Below, in pieces: positions 27,406 to 36,918 of a stretch of DNA of 64,000 nt. Under the pieces are notes generated by a model that saw only the letters and a list, made by a program, of their open reading frames with translations, was not told where the DNA came from and searched no databases. How positions within the stretch are numbered: position 1 is the stretch's first letter; every line of letters starts with the position of its first letter. Made by a program: the position numbers and the translations under genes. Source of the stretch: RZYY01 sp036794825 (GTDB lineage Bacteria > Bacteroidota > Bacteroidia > Bacteroidales > 4484-276). The stretch is taken from assembly GCA_036794825.1 (NCBI GenBank), contig DAIRGA010000011.1, forward strand, positions 73,335 to 137,334, in the 5' to 3' direction.

Positions 27406-27480
27406 CTTCTTTGTGGCCTGGCGCCTTCGTGTGAAACTTTTAAAAAAGAAGTTGACGCAGAGGCGCAAAGACGCGAAGAC
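27406..27480. repeat. REP-like imperfect palindrome in the helicase-ftsK gap
   Basis: The left arm (27406-27437, ending GCGCCTTCGTGTGAAAC) is the imperfect reverse complement of the right arm (27451-27478, GTTGACGCAGAGGCGC...), with a short A/T loop. The arms differ at several positions, as expected from a decayed REP-like or non-autonomous mobile palindrome. I recall the phrase 'GCAGAGGCGCAAAGACGC' as a common dispersed intergenic sequence in bacterial genomes. This gap (27308-27625) has no other feature except the ftsK promoter. Confidence 0.6.
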
Positions 27481-27591
27481 GCCAATAATTTCCTATAATG
27501 GCTAATCATATGATGCTGTTATTGCAAGTGGCTTCGAAAGGCTATCTTTAAAACCAGCATTTGCCTAAATCAAGGATTCTGATTAGAATAT

Positions 27592-27599
27592 TACTTTTG
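27592..27599 (+). promoter_or_regulatory. -7 element of ftsK-lolA
   Basis: TACTTTTG fits TAnnTTTG, 26 bp before the ftsK ATG. Confidence 0.65.
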
Positions 27600-27625
27600 C
27601 CCGAGATTACAGAACAAGCAACCCT

Positions 27626-30244
27626 ATGCCCGTAAAGAGCAACACATTAAAATCAGAGAAGATCAAACAAACTGCACCGCGCAACGGATCGAAGAAAAAA
27701 AAGAGCCGCCCGGCCACCAAATCAACGCCATTTTACCGCAACCGCAAATTTGGTCAAATCCTGGGTCTTTTCATTGTTCTCCTCTCAATTTTTCTGGGCA
27801 TTGCTTTCGGATCCTATCTTGAAACCTGGAAACCTGATGATACCATCTTCAACAATTCAGTATGGAAAATCCTCACAAGTAAAAATATTGCAGCGCACAA
27901 TCTGATGGGTAAGGTTGGGGCTGTCAGCGCTTATTACTCCGTTAAAAAGGGTTTTGGTGTTGCTGCTTTTCTCATCCTTGGATTCGGGTTTATTGCCGGA
28001 TTGAAACTTCTTTTTAACAAAGCCAGACTGCCCGTCTGGAAAGCATTCAGGATAATGCTTGTAGGTCTTTTGTGGTTTCCGGCTGCATTTGCCTGGACAA
28101 TCCCTGATGTCATGGATGGTATTTTTCCCGGAACCTACGGCTTTTTTATCCACAACTGGCTCGTAACTTATGTTGGCTATATCGGAACCGGGCTGATCCT
28201 GTTCTTTGTGCTGGTGGTTTTCCTGATTGTCGCAGGCTTTTTTAGCCTTTTCAACATCAGAGTTCCATTCCTTAATGGTGCTGAAAATGAAGGTCAAGCG
28301 AAGGGTAAAAAGAAAAATGCCGAAACAAAAGGGCCTAAAGAGGACAAGTATAACCTGGAAAATCATTATGTGGAAGATGAGGATGATGACGAGTTTACAG
28401 ACGATGAGGGCGATGAGGACGAAGAAGAAATTAAGACGGTCAATCGTAAACGTGATGAAACACCTTCAAAGCCGATTATCATAAAGAAGGCCAATCCACA
28501 GCCCGAGAAATCATCAGTGAGTCAATCGGACGCTTTTGAAGCGCCACCTGAGATTCCGCAGCGGGAGAGAACGGACAGGAAACCCGGACAGGTGGATTTT
28601 GTTATCGAAAATCCTGTAGCAGTAGCAGCTACCAATTTAAAAGAAGAAACCCCAAAAGAGACATCAAAGCCTTCAGCCGAAACCGAGACTCCGGCCATCA
28701 AATCAAGATATGGTGTTGAAAGTCTGTACGATCCGCGCCTTGACCTGCCGCATTACAAATTCCCGACATTTGATTTGCTGAACGATTACGGAGGAGACAA
28801 GATCAATGTACAAACCGATGAGCTGATTGCCAACAAGCAGAAGATCGTCGAGACGCTGAATCATTACAGTATTGATATAGAGAAGATTAAAGCCACTATT
28901 GGCCCAACGGTTACCTTATACGAGATAATTCCTGCTCCCGGAATCAGAATTTCAAGAATAAGGAACCTCGAAGATGATATCGCTTTGAGTCTTTCGGCAC
29001 TCGGCATCAGGATTATAGCCCCAATTCCCGGCAAAGGAACCGTTGGTATTGAGGTTCCAAACCAAAATCCCGACATCGTTTCGATGAAGTCGGTGCTGTC
29101 GTCAGATAAATTCCAGGACACCAAAGCCGAACTGCCTTTTGGGATGGGGAAAACCATCTCCAATGAAGTTTTTGTGGCCGACCTTACAAAAATGCCACAC
29201 ATACTCATGGCCGGTGCAACCGGCCAGGGTAAATCCGTGGGGCTCAACGCGGTAATTACCTCTTTGCTTTACAAAAAGCACCCTGCCGAACTCAAGTTTG
29301 TGATGGTGGATCCTAAAAAGGTGGAACTTACCCTCTTTTCCAAAATTGAACGGCATTACCTGGCCAAACTTCCCGATTCAGAGGAGGCAATCATTACAGA
29401 CACCCGCAAGGTTGTCCGCACCTTAAATTCTCTTGGCATAGAGATGGATACCCGCTACGAATTGCTTAAAGATGCCCAGGTTCGCAACATTAAGGAATAC
29501 AACGTAAAATTCCTCGAACGGCGGCTCAATCCCACCGAGGGTCATCACTTCCTGCCCTATATTGTGCTGGTGATAGATGAGTTTGCCGACCTGATTATGA
29601 CGGCAGGAAAAGAAATTGAAATTCCACTCACCCGCCTTGCGCAACTTGCCCGTGCCGTAGGCATCCACCTGATAATTGCCACACAGCGGCCTTCGGTGAA
29701 TATCATCACCGGTTCCATCAAAGCCAACTTCCCTGCCCGCGTGGCTTTCAGGGTGATTTCCAAAGTTGACTCACGCACCATCCTCGACAGCCCGGGGGCA
29801 GACCAACTGATCGGGCGCGGCGATATGCTTCTCTCCACCGGTAGCGATTTGATTCGCTTACAGTGTGCTTTCATTGATACTCCTGAAATTGATAAACTCA
29901 CCGAATTTATCGGATCACAGCGTGCTTATCCTGATGCCTATCATCTGCCCGAATTTTCTGATGAACAGGATGAGCATATCACGGATTTCGACCCCGCTGA
30001 AAAAGACCAGCTTTTTGAAGAATCGGCGAGGATACTGGTTCAGACCCAGCAAGGTTCTACCTCCTTGCTGCAGCGAAAACTCAAAATCGGTTACAACCGC
30101 GCAGGCCGTATCATCGACCAGCTCGAAGCTGCCGGTATCGTCGGTCCGTTTGAAGGGAGTAAGGCTCGGGAGGTGCTTATCAAATCAGAATTGGATTTGG
30201 AACAGTTTTTGAAAAATATGGATACTAATTTTAATTCAAAATAA
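27626..30244 (+). CDS. ftsK: DNA translocase FtsK
   Basis: FtsK/SpoIIIE DNA pump of 872 aa, used at the division septum to clear and resolve chromosome dimers. After a basic N-terminus there are about four membrane helices (within residues 45-210), then a Lys/Asp/Glu-rich linker (about 215-370), an alpha domain and the RecA-like motor with Walker A GATGQGKS (530-537) and Walker B VLVIDEFADL. The C-terminal winged-helix gamma domain (about 795-855, LLQRKLKIGYNRAGRIIDQLE) reads the KOPS-type polarity sites. The linker is strongly acidic (DEDDDEFTDDEGDEDEEE). LolA follows after 2 bp, a pairing also common in other Bacteroidota. Confidence 0.96.
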   Translation: MPVKSNTLKSEKIKQTAPRNGSKKKKSRPATKSTPFYRNRKFGQILGLFIVLLSIFLGIAFGSYLETWKPDDTIFNNSVWKILTSKNIAAHNLMGKVGAVSAYYSVKKGFGVAAFLILGFGFIAGLKLLFNKARLPVWKAFRIMLVGLLWFPAAFAWTIPDVMDGIFPGTYGFFIHNWLVTYVGYIGTGLILFFVLVVFLIVAGFFSLFNIRVPFLNGAENEGQAKGKKKNAETKGPKEDKYNLENHYVEDEDDDEFTDDEGDEDEEEIKTVNRKRDETPSKPIIIKKANPQPEKSSVSQSDAFEAPPEIPQRERTDRKPGQVDFVIENPVAVAATNLKEETPKETSKPSAETETPAIKSRYGVESLYDPRLDLPHYKFPTFDLLNDYGGDKINVQTDELIANKQKIVETLNHYSIDIEKIKATIGPTVTLYEIIPAPGIRISRIRNLEDDIALSLSALGIRIIAPIPGKGTVGIEVPNQNPDIVSMKSVLSSDKFQDTKAELPFGMGKTISNEVFVADLTKMPHILMAGATGQGKSVGLNAVITSLLYKKHPAELKFVMVDPKKVELTLFSKIERHYLAKLPDSEEAIITDTRKVVRTLNSLGIEMDTRYELLKDAQVRNIKEYNVKFLERRLNPTEGHHFLPYIVLVIDEFADLIMTAGKEIEIPLTRLAQLARAVGIHLIIATQRPSVNIITGSIKANFPARVAFRVISKVDSRTILDSPGADQLIGRGDMLLSTGSDLIRLQCAFIDTPEIDKLTEFIGSQRAYPDAYHLPEFSDEQDEHITDFDPAEKDQLFEESARILVQTQQGSTSLLQRKLKIGYNRAGRIIDQLEAAGIVGPFEGSKAREVLIKSELDLEQFLKNMDTNFNSK

Positions 30245-30246
30245 AC

Positions 30247-30900
30247 ATGAAGAATTTCATTTTCAGCTTTGTAGCTTTTTTTCTCCTGATTAATTCTGCC
30301 ACTATCTTTGCTCAATCAAGAGAAAAACAGGCTTCTGAAGTCCTTGATGAAGTAATTGCAAAGACAAATTCCTATACCTCAATGAAGCTGCAGTTCACCT
30401 ACCAGATGGAAAATCCGGGCGCCAATATCAACGAAACTACCAATGGAAGCGCTCTGGTGAGCGGTAACAAATACCGGCTGGAGGTGGCAGGCCAGACCAT
30501 CATTTCCGATGGAAAAACCGTGTGGACTGTAATCAGCGATGCTGAGGAGGTGCAGGTGAACGATGCTTCGGAGGGCGACGACGTGTTCACACCCACAAAA
30601 CTCCTATCCAATTATAATAAAGAATACAAGTCGAAAATGATACCCAAAGTAACCACGCTGCACGGTAAAAATGTTTATGCCCTGGAGCTGACACCCAACG
30701 CAAAGAAATCATACGACAAAGTGAACCTCTACATCGAAAAGGAAAAAATGCAGCTTTATGCCATCGAGATCTTCGATCAGAATGGCAGCAAATACACCTA
30801 CAAAATCACGAAATTCGAAACCAACACCCCTGTAAACGACCAATCCTTCACCTTCAGCGATAAAGAATTTCCGGGTTATTATGTGATTGATATGAGGTAG
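30247..30900 (+). CDS. lolA: Outer-membrane lipoprotein carrier protein LolA
   Basis: Periplasmic chaperone of 217 aa that ferries lipoproteins from LolCDE to the outer membrane. Signal peptide residues 1-22 (cleavage near FAQS). The mature part has the LolA beta-sheet pattern: SYTSMKLQFTYQMENP, then GSALVSGNKYRLEV, SDGKTVWT and the closing FTFSDKEFPGYYVIDMR. It begins 2 bp after ftsK, so both share one transcript that ends at the terminator at 30921-30968. Confidence 0.9.
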   Translation: MKNFIFSFVAFFLLINSATIFAQSREKQASEVLDEVIAKTNSYTSMKLQFTYQMENPGANINETTNGSALVSGNKYRLEVAGQTIISDGKTVWTVISDAEEVQVNDASEGDDVFTPTKLLSNYNKEYKSKMIPKVTTLHGKNVYALELTPNAKKSYDKVNLYIEKEKMQLYAIEIFDQNGSKYTYKITKFETNTPVNDQSFTFSDKEFPGYYVIDMR

Positions 30901-30920
30901 ATAAACAGGCTACAATCCAC

Positions 30921-30968
30921 AAAACCGCACTGCAAGGGCAAGAATTTCCTTCTGTGCGGTTTTTTTTT
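30921..30968 (+). terminator. Rho-independent terminator after lolA
   Basis: AACCGCAC (30923-30930) pairs with GTGCGGTT (30954-30961), with further inner pairing of AGG with CCT, followed by a run of T to 30968. Confidence 0.92.
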
Positions 30969-30998
30969 CGAATAATCCTTTTCACATCATATTTTATC

Positions 30999-31006
30999 TA
31001 AATTTG
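30999..31006 (+). promoter_or_regulatory. -7 element upstream of the GAPDH gene
   Basis: TAAATTTG fits TAnnTTTG. The leader to the ATG at 31092 would be about 80 nt, longer than for most genes here, leaving room for regulation; I see no known riboswitch in it. Confidence 0.55.
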
Positions 31007-31091
31007 CCTTGCTTTAATTCACGTGTGGATCATAGCATCGGAAGAAATTGGCAAGTAAATCATATTCAATAATTTAAACAGAAAAATAGCT

Positions 31092-32537
31092 ATGGATACT
31101 TTTGATCAGGCGCTAAAAGCATGGATTGACGATGAAAAAGCAGCGGCGGAATTCATCAATGTATTGGGTAAACTTTGGTTTGAAAAATCAATTGAGTTGA
31201 TCTGTCTCAGAAGCCAGTTGATTGACCGTGGACCCGGAAAAATTCTGAACAAGCACGTACGTGCTGAAACCATTTTGAAAAAGCCTGTTCGCATCCAGGA
31301 TTCACTTTTGCTGGCCAAAGCCATTCTCTCCGAAGATATCGCTCCCGCCCGTATTGACATAGGCCGGCTAAATTCGGAATGGACTGAAGAAAGCACTAAT
31401 TATCAGAATGCCAATGCTTTTATTCTGGATAAATTAAAAGAATTTGTCGGCGCACCACCCCGCAGCACCCGCACCCAGGATGTGGTATTGTATGGTTTTG
31501 GACGAATTGGTCGGTTGCTCGCACGCGAACTGATTAAAACGGCTGGAAACGGTTCTCAGCTAAGGGTTAGAGCGATTGTAACCCGAAGCAATACCCCTGA
31601 AGATATCAAAAAAAGGATTTCACTCTTCAGAAAAGATTCAGTACACGGTGCATTTAATGGTGTTGCCAACGAAGACATCGAAAATAAATGCTTTCATATC
31701 AACGGCCACATGATTCACATGATAGCCGCCAATAATCCTGAAGATGTTGATTACACAGAGTATGGGATTAAAGATGCCCTGTTGATTGATAATACCGGAG
31801 TGGTGCGCGATCGTGAAGGCCTGGGCAGGCATCTTAAAGCAAAAGGAATCAGTAAAGTGCTTCTCACCGCACCTGGCAAAGGCGATATCCCAAACGTTGT
31901 ATATGGGGTTAATCAGCATTCGCTCAATTTGAAGGACGAAACCATTTTCTCGGCGGCTTCCTGCACTACCAATGCTATAGTTCCCGGATTACAGGTTTTA
32001 CAGGATAATCTTGGAATCATAAAAGGCCACATCGAAACTATACATTCATACACCAACGACCAGAACCTGCTCGACAATTACCACAAAAAATCCCGCCGCG
32101 GCAGGTCAGCACCAATAAACATGGTAATCACCGAAACAGGAGCAGGTTCAGCAGCCGCAAAGGCCATCCCAAGCCTGAAAGGCAAACTCACTTCCAACGC
32201 TGTCAGGGTGCCAACCCCCGATGTTTCACTAGCAATCCTGACTATCGAAACTGAGAAAAAAACAACGGTGGATGAGGTAAACGAAATCTTTCTGCAAGCC
32301 GCTCTTAAGGGAAAATTAATTGAACAGATCAGATTCAGCAACTCCACCGAGTTTGTTTCCTCTGACGGTATCGGCGACTCCTGTGCCTGCATCTACGACT
32401 CGCCTGCAACAAAGGTTTCGGAGGATGGAAAGACAGTGATTGTATATCTTTGGTACGATAACGAATTCGGTTATACCTGCCAAGTAATTCGCCTTGCCAA
32501 ACACATTGGGCAGGTGAAGAGCTACAGGTATTACTAG
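31092..32537 (+). CDS. Glyceraldehyde-3-phosphate dehydrogenase, long form
   Basis: GAPDH of 481 aa. The usual 335-residue enzyme starts only at about residue 130: the NAD-binding start VVLYGFGRIGRLLAREL, the catalytic SCTTN with Cys291, and WYDNEFGYTCQ near the C-terminus. The first 125 residues form an extra helical domain seen in the long GAPDH group of Bacteroidota and related bacteria. It interconverts glyceraldehyde 3-phosphate and 1,3-bisphosphoglycerate. No glycolytic neighbours. The gene is bounded by terminators on both sides, so it is monocistronic. Confidence 0.94.
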   Translation: MDTFDQALKAWIDDEKAAAEFINVLGKLWFEKSIELICLRSQLIDRGPGKILNKHVRAETILKKPVRIQDSLLLAKAILSEDIAPARIDIGRLNSEWTEESTNYQNANAFILDKLKEFVGAPPRSTRTQDVVLYGFGRIGRLLARELIKTAGNGSQLRVRAIVTRSNTPEDIKKRISLFRKDSVHGAFNGVANEDIENKCFHINGHMIHMIAANNPEDVDYTEYGIKDALLIDNTGVVRDREGLGRHLKAKGISKVLLTAPGKGDIPNVVYGVNQHSLNLKDETIFSAASCTTNAIVPGLQVLQDNLGIIKGHIETIHSYTNDQNLLDNYHKKSRRGRSAPINMVITETGAGSAAAKAIPSLKGKLTSNAVRVPTPDVSLAILTIETEKKTTVDEVNEIFLQAALKGKLIEQIRFSNSTEFVSSDGIGDSCACIYDSPATKVSEDGKTVIVYLWYDNEFGYTCQVIRLAKHIGQVKSYRYY

Positions 32538-32610
32538 TAGAATGGGTGATTTTTCAGGATATTTTTCCTGGAAGTCAATCAAAAATAACCTACTGTGATC
32601 ATGCAGAAAT

Positions 32611-32645
32611 GCCGGAATTTACATCAAAATTCCGGTATTTTTTTT
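32611..32645 (+). terminator. Rho-independent terminator after the GAPDH gene
   Basis: CCGGAATTT (32612-32620) pairs perfectly with AAATTCCGG (32627-32635), with a 6-nt loop, followed by a long T run. Confidence 0.92.
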
Positions 32646-32866
32646 GGGAATAGCCCCGGAGTTGCTCAATTTCTCCCCTGAGAAAAAATCTCATTTGAGG
32701 ATCATAAAGCCGGCAGTAGGCAGCCAGCAACCAGCAGTCGCCAATATCAAATCCCATCACCCCATCTCCCCATTCCTACGGAGATTCGAACTGACAATCC
32801 CACAGGTGCAGAAGGCTGATTTATAACCTATAAAGCAGCATATTGCTCAACAAGGTAAAAGCTTGC
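32646..32866. other. Intergenic region without a supported gene
   Basis: Between the GAPDH terminator and the BASS gene I see no coding region. A low-complexity stretch of CAG/CCAG units lies at 32711-32742 (GGCAGTAGGCAGCCAGCAACC and on). A TTCGAAC sequence near 32786 resembles a tRNA T-loop but has no supporting stems. Confidence 0.5.
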
Positions 32867-33922
32867 TTACTTTCTTTTTTGACTTACCGAATTGCCCTGG
32901 CTGGGGTCTTTGGCGAGGTGCTCGGGAAGAAATCCAGGGGGATAGTTTGTTACATATTCATCACCAAACAAACGATTGTGTATTAATGTATTGCGATAAA
33001 CATCCCAGTCAAATTTTCCAACCCTGCGATAATAAAGCGTTATTACCGAAGAACTGATTACGATGAATGTGGAATACAGAATGGCTAGCCAGATCATCTG
33101 GCTTTGCACCGGCTCAGTGAAACTAAGCAGAATAACGGCAAAAGCCAGCGGGCCGTTTTGAATCCCTGTTTCAAGCGAAATTGCTCTTTGGAAAATTGGA
33201 GGCACTCCTAAAAGCTTTGACAGCCAATAACCTAAAAAGAAACCAATTAACCCAACCGCTATCGAGCCAATGTAAACTTCAACTGGCGTTTCGAGAAACA
33301 GTCTGCCATGCCTGATAAATGCTGTCCCAATTAGGTAAAGGATTACAATAACACCCATAAAGCCTGCAGTATCTTCAGCCGTTTTTGCCCAATCAGGGCG
33401 GAATCGTTTCAGGAGCATGCCAATTCCCACCGGTATCAACACAAGGATTAAAGATGAAATAATATTGCCGGTGGGGATGATAAATTCTGACTCTGAGCCT
33501 GCAGCCTGCATTGCAGCGGTGATCTGGCCGGTAAAACCAATGGTGTAGAGTTTGAGTAGAAACGGCATCATAAAAATGGCCAAAACCGTGGAAGCGGTTG
33601 TCATTGATATGCTTAGCGCAACCGATCCCCTCGAAAAGTAAGTGAACATGTTGGAGGTGGTTCCACCGGGAAGGCACCCGATCAATATCAGGGCAATGGC
33701 AAAAGCGGGGTTCATATTTAATGTTACGGCAAGCGAATAGGCAATCAATGGCATCAGCCCAAACTGTGAGATAAAGCCAATCAGCACTCCGCGCGGTCTT
33801 CTGAAAACCGCCCGGAAATCATCCACCGTCAAACTGGATCCCATCCCAAGCATTATCACAAAGATCATCAAAGCAAGAAGCACCTGGTCGTGCGCATATA
33901 AAAGCTGAGTAGTAAATTCCAT
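32867..33922 (-). CDS. Bile acid:sodium symporter (BASS) family transporter
   Basis: Membrane protein of 351 aa with about ten hydrophobic helices. The conserved GCLPGGTTSN (about residues 83-92) and the GIQNGPLAFAV stretch (crossover sodium-binding region) place it in the BASS/ArsB-like family of sodium-coupled organic-anion carriers. Substrates in bacteria include bile acids, pantoate and other organic acids, and cannot be told from sequence here. It lies 11 bp downstream of the acyl-CoA synthetase gene and is probably co-transcribed with it. Confidence 0.88.
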   Translation of the reverse strand: MEFTTQLLYAHDQVLLALMIFVIMLGMGSSLTVDDFRAVFRRPRGVLIGFISQFGLMPLIAYSLAVTLNMNPAFAIALILIGCLPGGTTSNMFTYFSRGSVALSISMTTASTVLAIFMMPFLLKLYTIGFTGQITAAMQAAGSESEFIIPTGNIISSLILVLIPVGIGMLLKRFRPDWAKTAEDTAGFMGVIVILYLIGTAFIRHGRLFLETPVEVYIGSIAVGLIGFFLGYWLSKLLGVPPIFQRAISLETGIQNGPLAFAVILLSFTEPVQSQMIWLAILYSTFIVISSSVITLYYRRVGKFDWDVYRNTLIHNRLFGDEYVTNYPPGFLPEHLAKDPSQGNSVSQKRK

Positions 33923-33933
33923 GGTTGTTTTCT

Positions 33934-35856
33934 TTAATGTTTTTCGTGTGAAAATAACTCTTCGATAATATGCTGGTATTTTTTTTCTACCACATGCCTT
34001 TTCACTTTGTGAAGGTTAGTAAGCTCCGAACCGATCTGAAAACTCTCGCCGAGCAACCTGAAATCCCTGATCTGTTCGTAGCTCTTAAAACCGTTGGAAA
34101 CGGATGTCATCCGCTTGATTTCATCTCTGATAAAAGAATGTGCTTTTGGATTGTTAGCCAGTTCCTGAAGCGTGCTTTCGGTAAATCCAGCCTGCCTGAA
34201 TTCCTGCATTGCCGGCACTACCAGCGCTGCCACATGTTTTTTGTCCTGCCCCAGCAGCATGCAGTTTTCGATAAAGCGGCTTTGCTGAAGGCGCATTTCT
34301 ACGGGTTCCGGCTCCACATTTTCGCCGCTTGAAAGCACAATAGTAGCCTTAATTCTTCCCAAAATTTTCAGGCAATTGTTGTAAGTGATGATACCCAAAT
34401 CGCCGGTGCGGAGCCAGCCTTCCCTGATGGTGCTTGCCGTGAGTTCTTCATCTTTGTAATAGCCCTTCATTACCTGCGGACCGCGTACCCAAATCTCGCC
34501 GCGGCGCCCGATTCCGTTGTCAGGCAGTTTGCTGTTCGGATATAATATTTCGCCGTTTTCGATGTCAATAATCCTTACTTCAGTTTCGGGCAAAGGCGGT
34601 CCAACAGTACCCACAACGAGGTTGAGCAGCGACCGGACGGATATCACCGGTGTTGTTTCGGTCAATCCATAACCTTCAAGAACCGGAATTCCCACATTGT
34701 TAAAAAACCGGTCAATTTGGATGGGCAAGGCGCCTCCTCCTGAAATCGTCAGCGCCAGCGACCCTCCTGCGCCGAGCCTGATTCTTTCGAGTACCGCAGC
34801 ATTAAAAAACCCATACCAGGGCAAAACCAACAGCCACCTTACTATGTGAAATGGCATTAGCAGAAAGCGCTTCCAGGCGGGGAGCGGATGCATTTTGAGA
34901 TTTTTGTTGGTAATAAAATAGATTGATGCGCGATAATTTCTTGCGAGGAAGTAGGCAATGTGGAAAAGGATTTGCCTCATGGGATGGGAATCTTTGATGT
35001 TTTTCATGATTCTCTCGTGAAGTTTTTCCCAGAGCCGCGGCGCCGAGGCCATAAAGGTGGGCTCAACATTCCGCATGTCATCACCAAGCGTCAGGATATG
35101 TGTATAGTAGGTACAACCCCCGAAGGAGATCGTGTACATTTCGATAATGCGTTCAAATACGTGCCAGATTGGCAAGACGGACAGCACGCGGTCGTTGGGA
35201 TTGTGAAGTCCGGGCAGATTTCTGATCTGAGATATTACATTGGCATGCGTGAGCATAACTCCTTTGGGGTGGCCGGTTGTTCCTGAGGTGTAGATCAATG
35301 TAAAAAGGTCATCAGGCTTGATGGCTTTGATCCTTTCCTCAGCTCTCCGGTCACCGTTTTTTCGTAGCTCAGCGCCAAGCGATTGCACTTCGACTATGCT
35401 TCTTGCTCCCGGTTGAAGTCTGGCTTTTTTATCCATGACGATGATCTCGCGAAGCAGCGGCAGCCGATCCCTAATTTTGAGCAACCTGTTCTGAATTGCC
35501 TCCGTTTCAACAAAGGTGATTTCGACCTCTGCATGTTGTAAAATGTACTCAAATTCACTATCGCTGATATCGCAACCGCGCGGCACATCTGCAGCCCCGC
35601 AAAACTGCACGGCGTAGTCCGATAAAATCCATTCGTAGCGGTTGTCGCTGATCAGCCCGACATGATCTCCCGCTTTTACGCCGAGTTCGATCAGCCCGGT
35701 GGCCAGATCAAGCCCCTGCTCATACACTTCCCGATAAGTTACAGGTTTCCATTTCAATGCGCTTTCACGCGTAGCGAAGGCCGGGAGACCTTCAAACCGG
35801 CTGGCCGCTTCCTTGTAGAGTAATGCGAGGTTATCAGCTACTATTCGATAATTCAT
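33934..35856 (-). CDS. Long-chain acyl-CoA synthetase (AMP-forming)
   Basis: ANL-superfamily enzyme of 640 aa that activates a carboxylic acid with ATP to its CoA thioester. The P-loop-like motif YTSGTTGHPKGVML is near residue 190, then GYGLTETTP and the hinge region TGDLGIIT followed by GRIKATIVLSSGENVEPEPVE. Its length and the large insert (about 290-350) are those of the long-chain FadD15/ACSL-like group. It leads a two-gene unit with the BASS transporter. The chain-length preference is inferred from size only. Confidence 0.92.
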   Translation of the reverse strand: MNYRIVADNLALLYKEAASRFEGLPAFATRESALKWKPVTYREVYEQGLDLATGLIELGVKAGDHVGLISDNRYEWILSDYAVQFCGAADVPRGCDISDSEFEYILQHAEVEITFVETEAIQNRLLKIRDRLPLLREIIVMDKKARLQPGARSIVEVQSLGAELRKNGDRRAEERIKAIKPDDLFTLIYTSGTTGHPKGVMLTHANVISQIRNLPGLHNPNDRVLSVLPIWHVFERIIEMYTISFGGCTYYTHILTLGDDMRNVEPTFMASAPRLWEKLHERIMKNIKDSHPMRQILFHIAYFLARNYRASIYFITNKNLKMHPLPAWKRFLLMPFHIVRWLLVLPWYGFFNAAVLERIRLGAGGSLALTISGGGALPIQIDRFFNNVGIPVLEGYGLTETTPVISVRSLLNLVVGTVGPPLPETEVRIIDIENGEILYPNSKLPDNGIGRRGEIWVRGPQVMKGYYKDEELTASTIREGWLRTGDLGIITYNNCLKILGRIKATIVLSSGENVEPEPVEMRLQQSRFIENCMLLGQDKKHVAALVVPAMQEFRQAGFTESTLQELANNPKAHSFIRDEIKRMTSVSNGFKSYEQIRDFRLLGESFQIGSELTNLHKVKRHVVEKKYQHIIEELFSHEKH

Positions 35857-36099
35857 AGATTACCCTTTGTTATTATGGTTTGAAAATGACGTAATTAACA
35901 ACCAATTTTGGAAAATGATCATCAAAAAGTTGCGAAAGTAATCGAATTTTCATGATAACAATATTGAAATACCGGATTGGATTAAAAATGGAACTTTTAA
36001 CCGGTCATTTCGATTGAGAATTACACCATTGAATTTTTTCAGCTTAAACTTTGAAAAACGAACTGCTTCGGTCATTGACTGCAAATAGCGCTTTATCCA

Positions 36100-36918
36100 T
36101 CAGCCAAGGCTCTCTTTACCTTTTTGCAGGATGTTGGTGTTTTTATGGATAAAACAGATCAATGATTTGGGAATCAAGGGTAGTAAGATGACCGTCAGTT
36201 TGTTGATCCAGCCGGGGATGCACTCCGGTTTCTTTCGGAGCATTGCCCGTATGGCTTTCCTGGCGACAAATTCCGGGGTCTGCATGATTCCGGTTCTGAG
36301 CGCCAGGTTGAGGTTGATTTTGTTTGGGTCGTAAAGTCCGGTGAGTGTCGCTCCGGGCAGCAGGCAGGTAACCGAAATCCCGTAAATTTTCATCTCGTGA
36401 CGCAGGCTGCGGGTGAAATAGCGAAGGAAAGTTTTGGTCGGGCCATAGAGTGAGATGCCCGGATACGGCATCACGGCTGAGATGGAGGCGACATTCAGGA
36501 TATAGCCGCGCTGACGCCGCTTCATTTCTTTACCAAATAATTTGCATAGCAATACCGGGGTGTGAACATGCAGCTGCAGGATTGACTGGATGCGGGAATC
36601 ATCCAGTTCGGCTACCTCCGAAAAAATCAAAATGCCGGCGTTGTTTACCAGGATTTCTACCTCAATTGCCCGTTCCTTGGTGAATTGAAATATCTCCTGC
36701 GCCGCCTTCGGATCGGTGAGGTCGCAGTTATAGGTTGTGCAGGTCACGGCGTAGTCCGATTCAAGTTGTTTTTTGGAAGCAGAGAGAGCTTCGGTCTGAT
36801 TGCTGATTATCAGCAGGTTGTAGCCTCTTGCTGCCAGTTCATGGGCAATTGCCAGTCCGATTCCTGAAGAGCCGCCGGTAATCAGGGCAGTTTTTTTATT
36901 TCCACCAACCTTCACCAT
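36100..36918 (-). CDS. Short-chain dehydrogenase/reductase with hydrophobic C-terminus
   Basis: Classical SDR of 272 aa: cofactor loop TGGSSGIG (about 15-22), NNAG, catalytic Ser in NVASISAV, and the YGPTK (Tyr-x3-Lys) pair. The region around residues 237-255 (LTVILLPLIPKSLICFI) is a hydrophobic stretch that may attach it to the membrane, as in lipid-acting SDRs such as 3-ketosphinganine reductases. It overlaps the upstream reductase gene by 7 bp. Substrate unknown; a membrane lipid is plausible. Confidence 0.88.
   Translation of the reverse strand: MVKVGGNKKTALITGGSSGIGLAIAHELAARGYNLLIISNQTEALSASKKQLESDYAVTCTTYNCDLTDPKAAQEIFQFTKERAIEVEILVNNAGILIFSEVAELDDSRIQSILQLHVHTPVLLCKLFGKEMKRRQRGYILNVASISAVMPYPGISLYGPTKTFLRYFTRSLRHEMKIYGISVTCLLPGATLTGLYDPNKINLNLALRTGIMQTPEFVARKAIRAMLRKKPECIPGWINKLTVILLPLIPKSLICFIHKNTNILQKGKESLG

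Noticed and set aside
27857..28366. Open frame of 169 codons on the minus strand inside ftsK
   Set aside because: Antisense to the membrane domain and acidic linker of FtsK; no start signal or recognisable protein.
32771..32850. tRNA-like stretch on the minus strand with a TTCGAAT sequence
   Set aside because: The T-loop-like heptamer has no matching T stem, and acceptor and anticodon stems do not form. Not a tRNA, and too weak to call a tRNA remnant.
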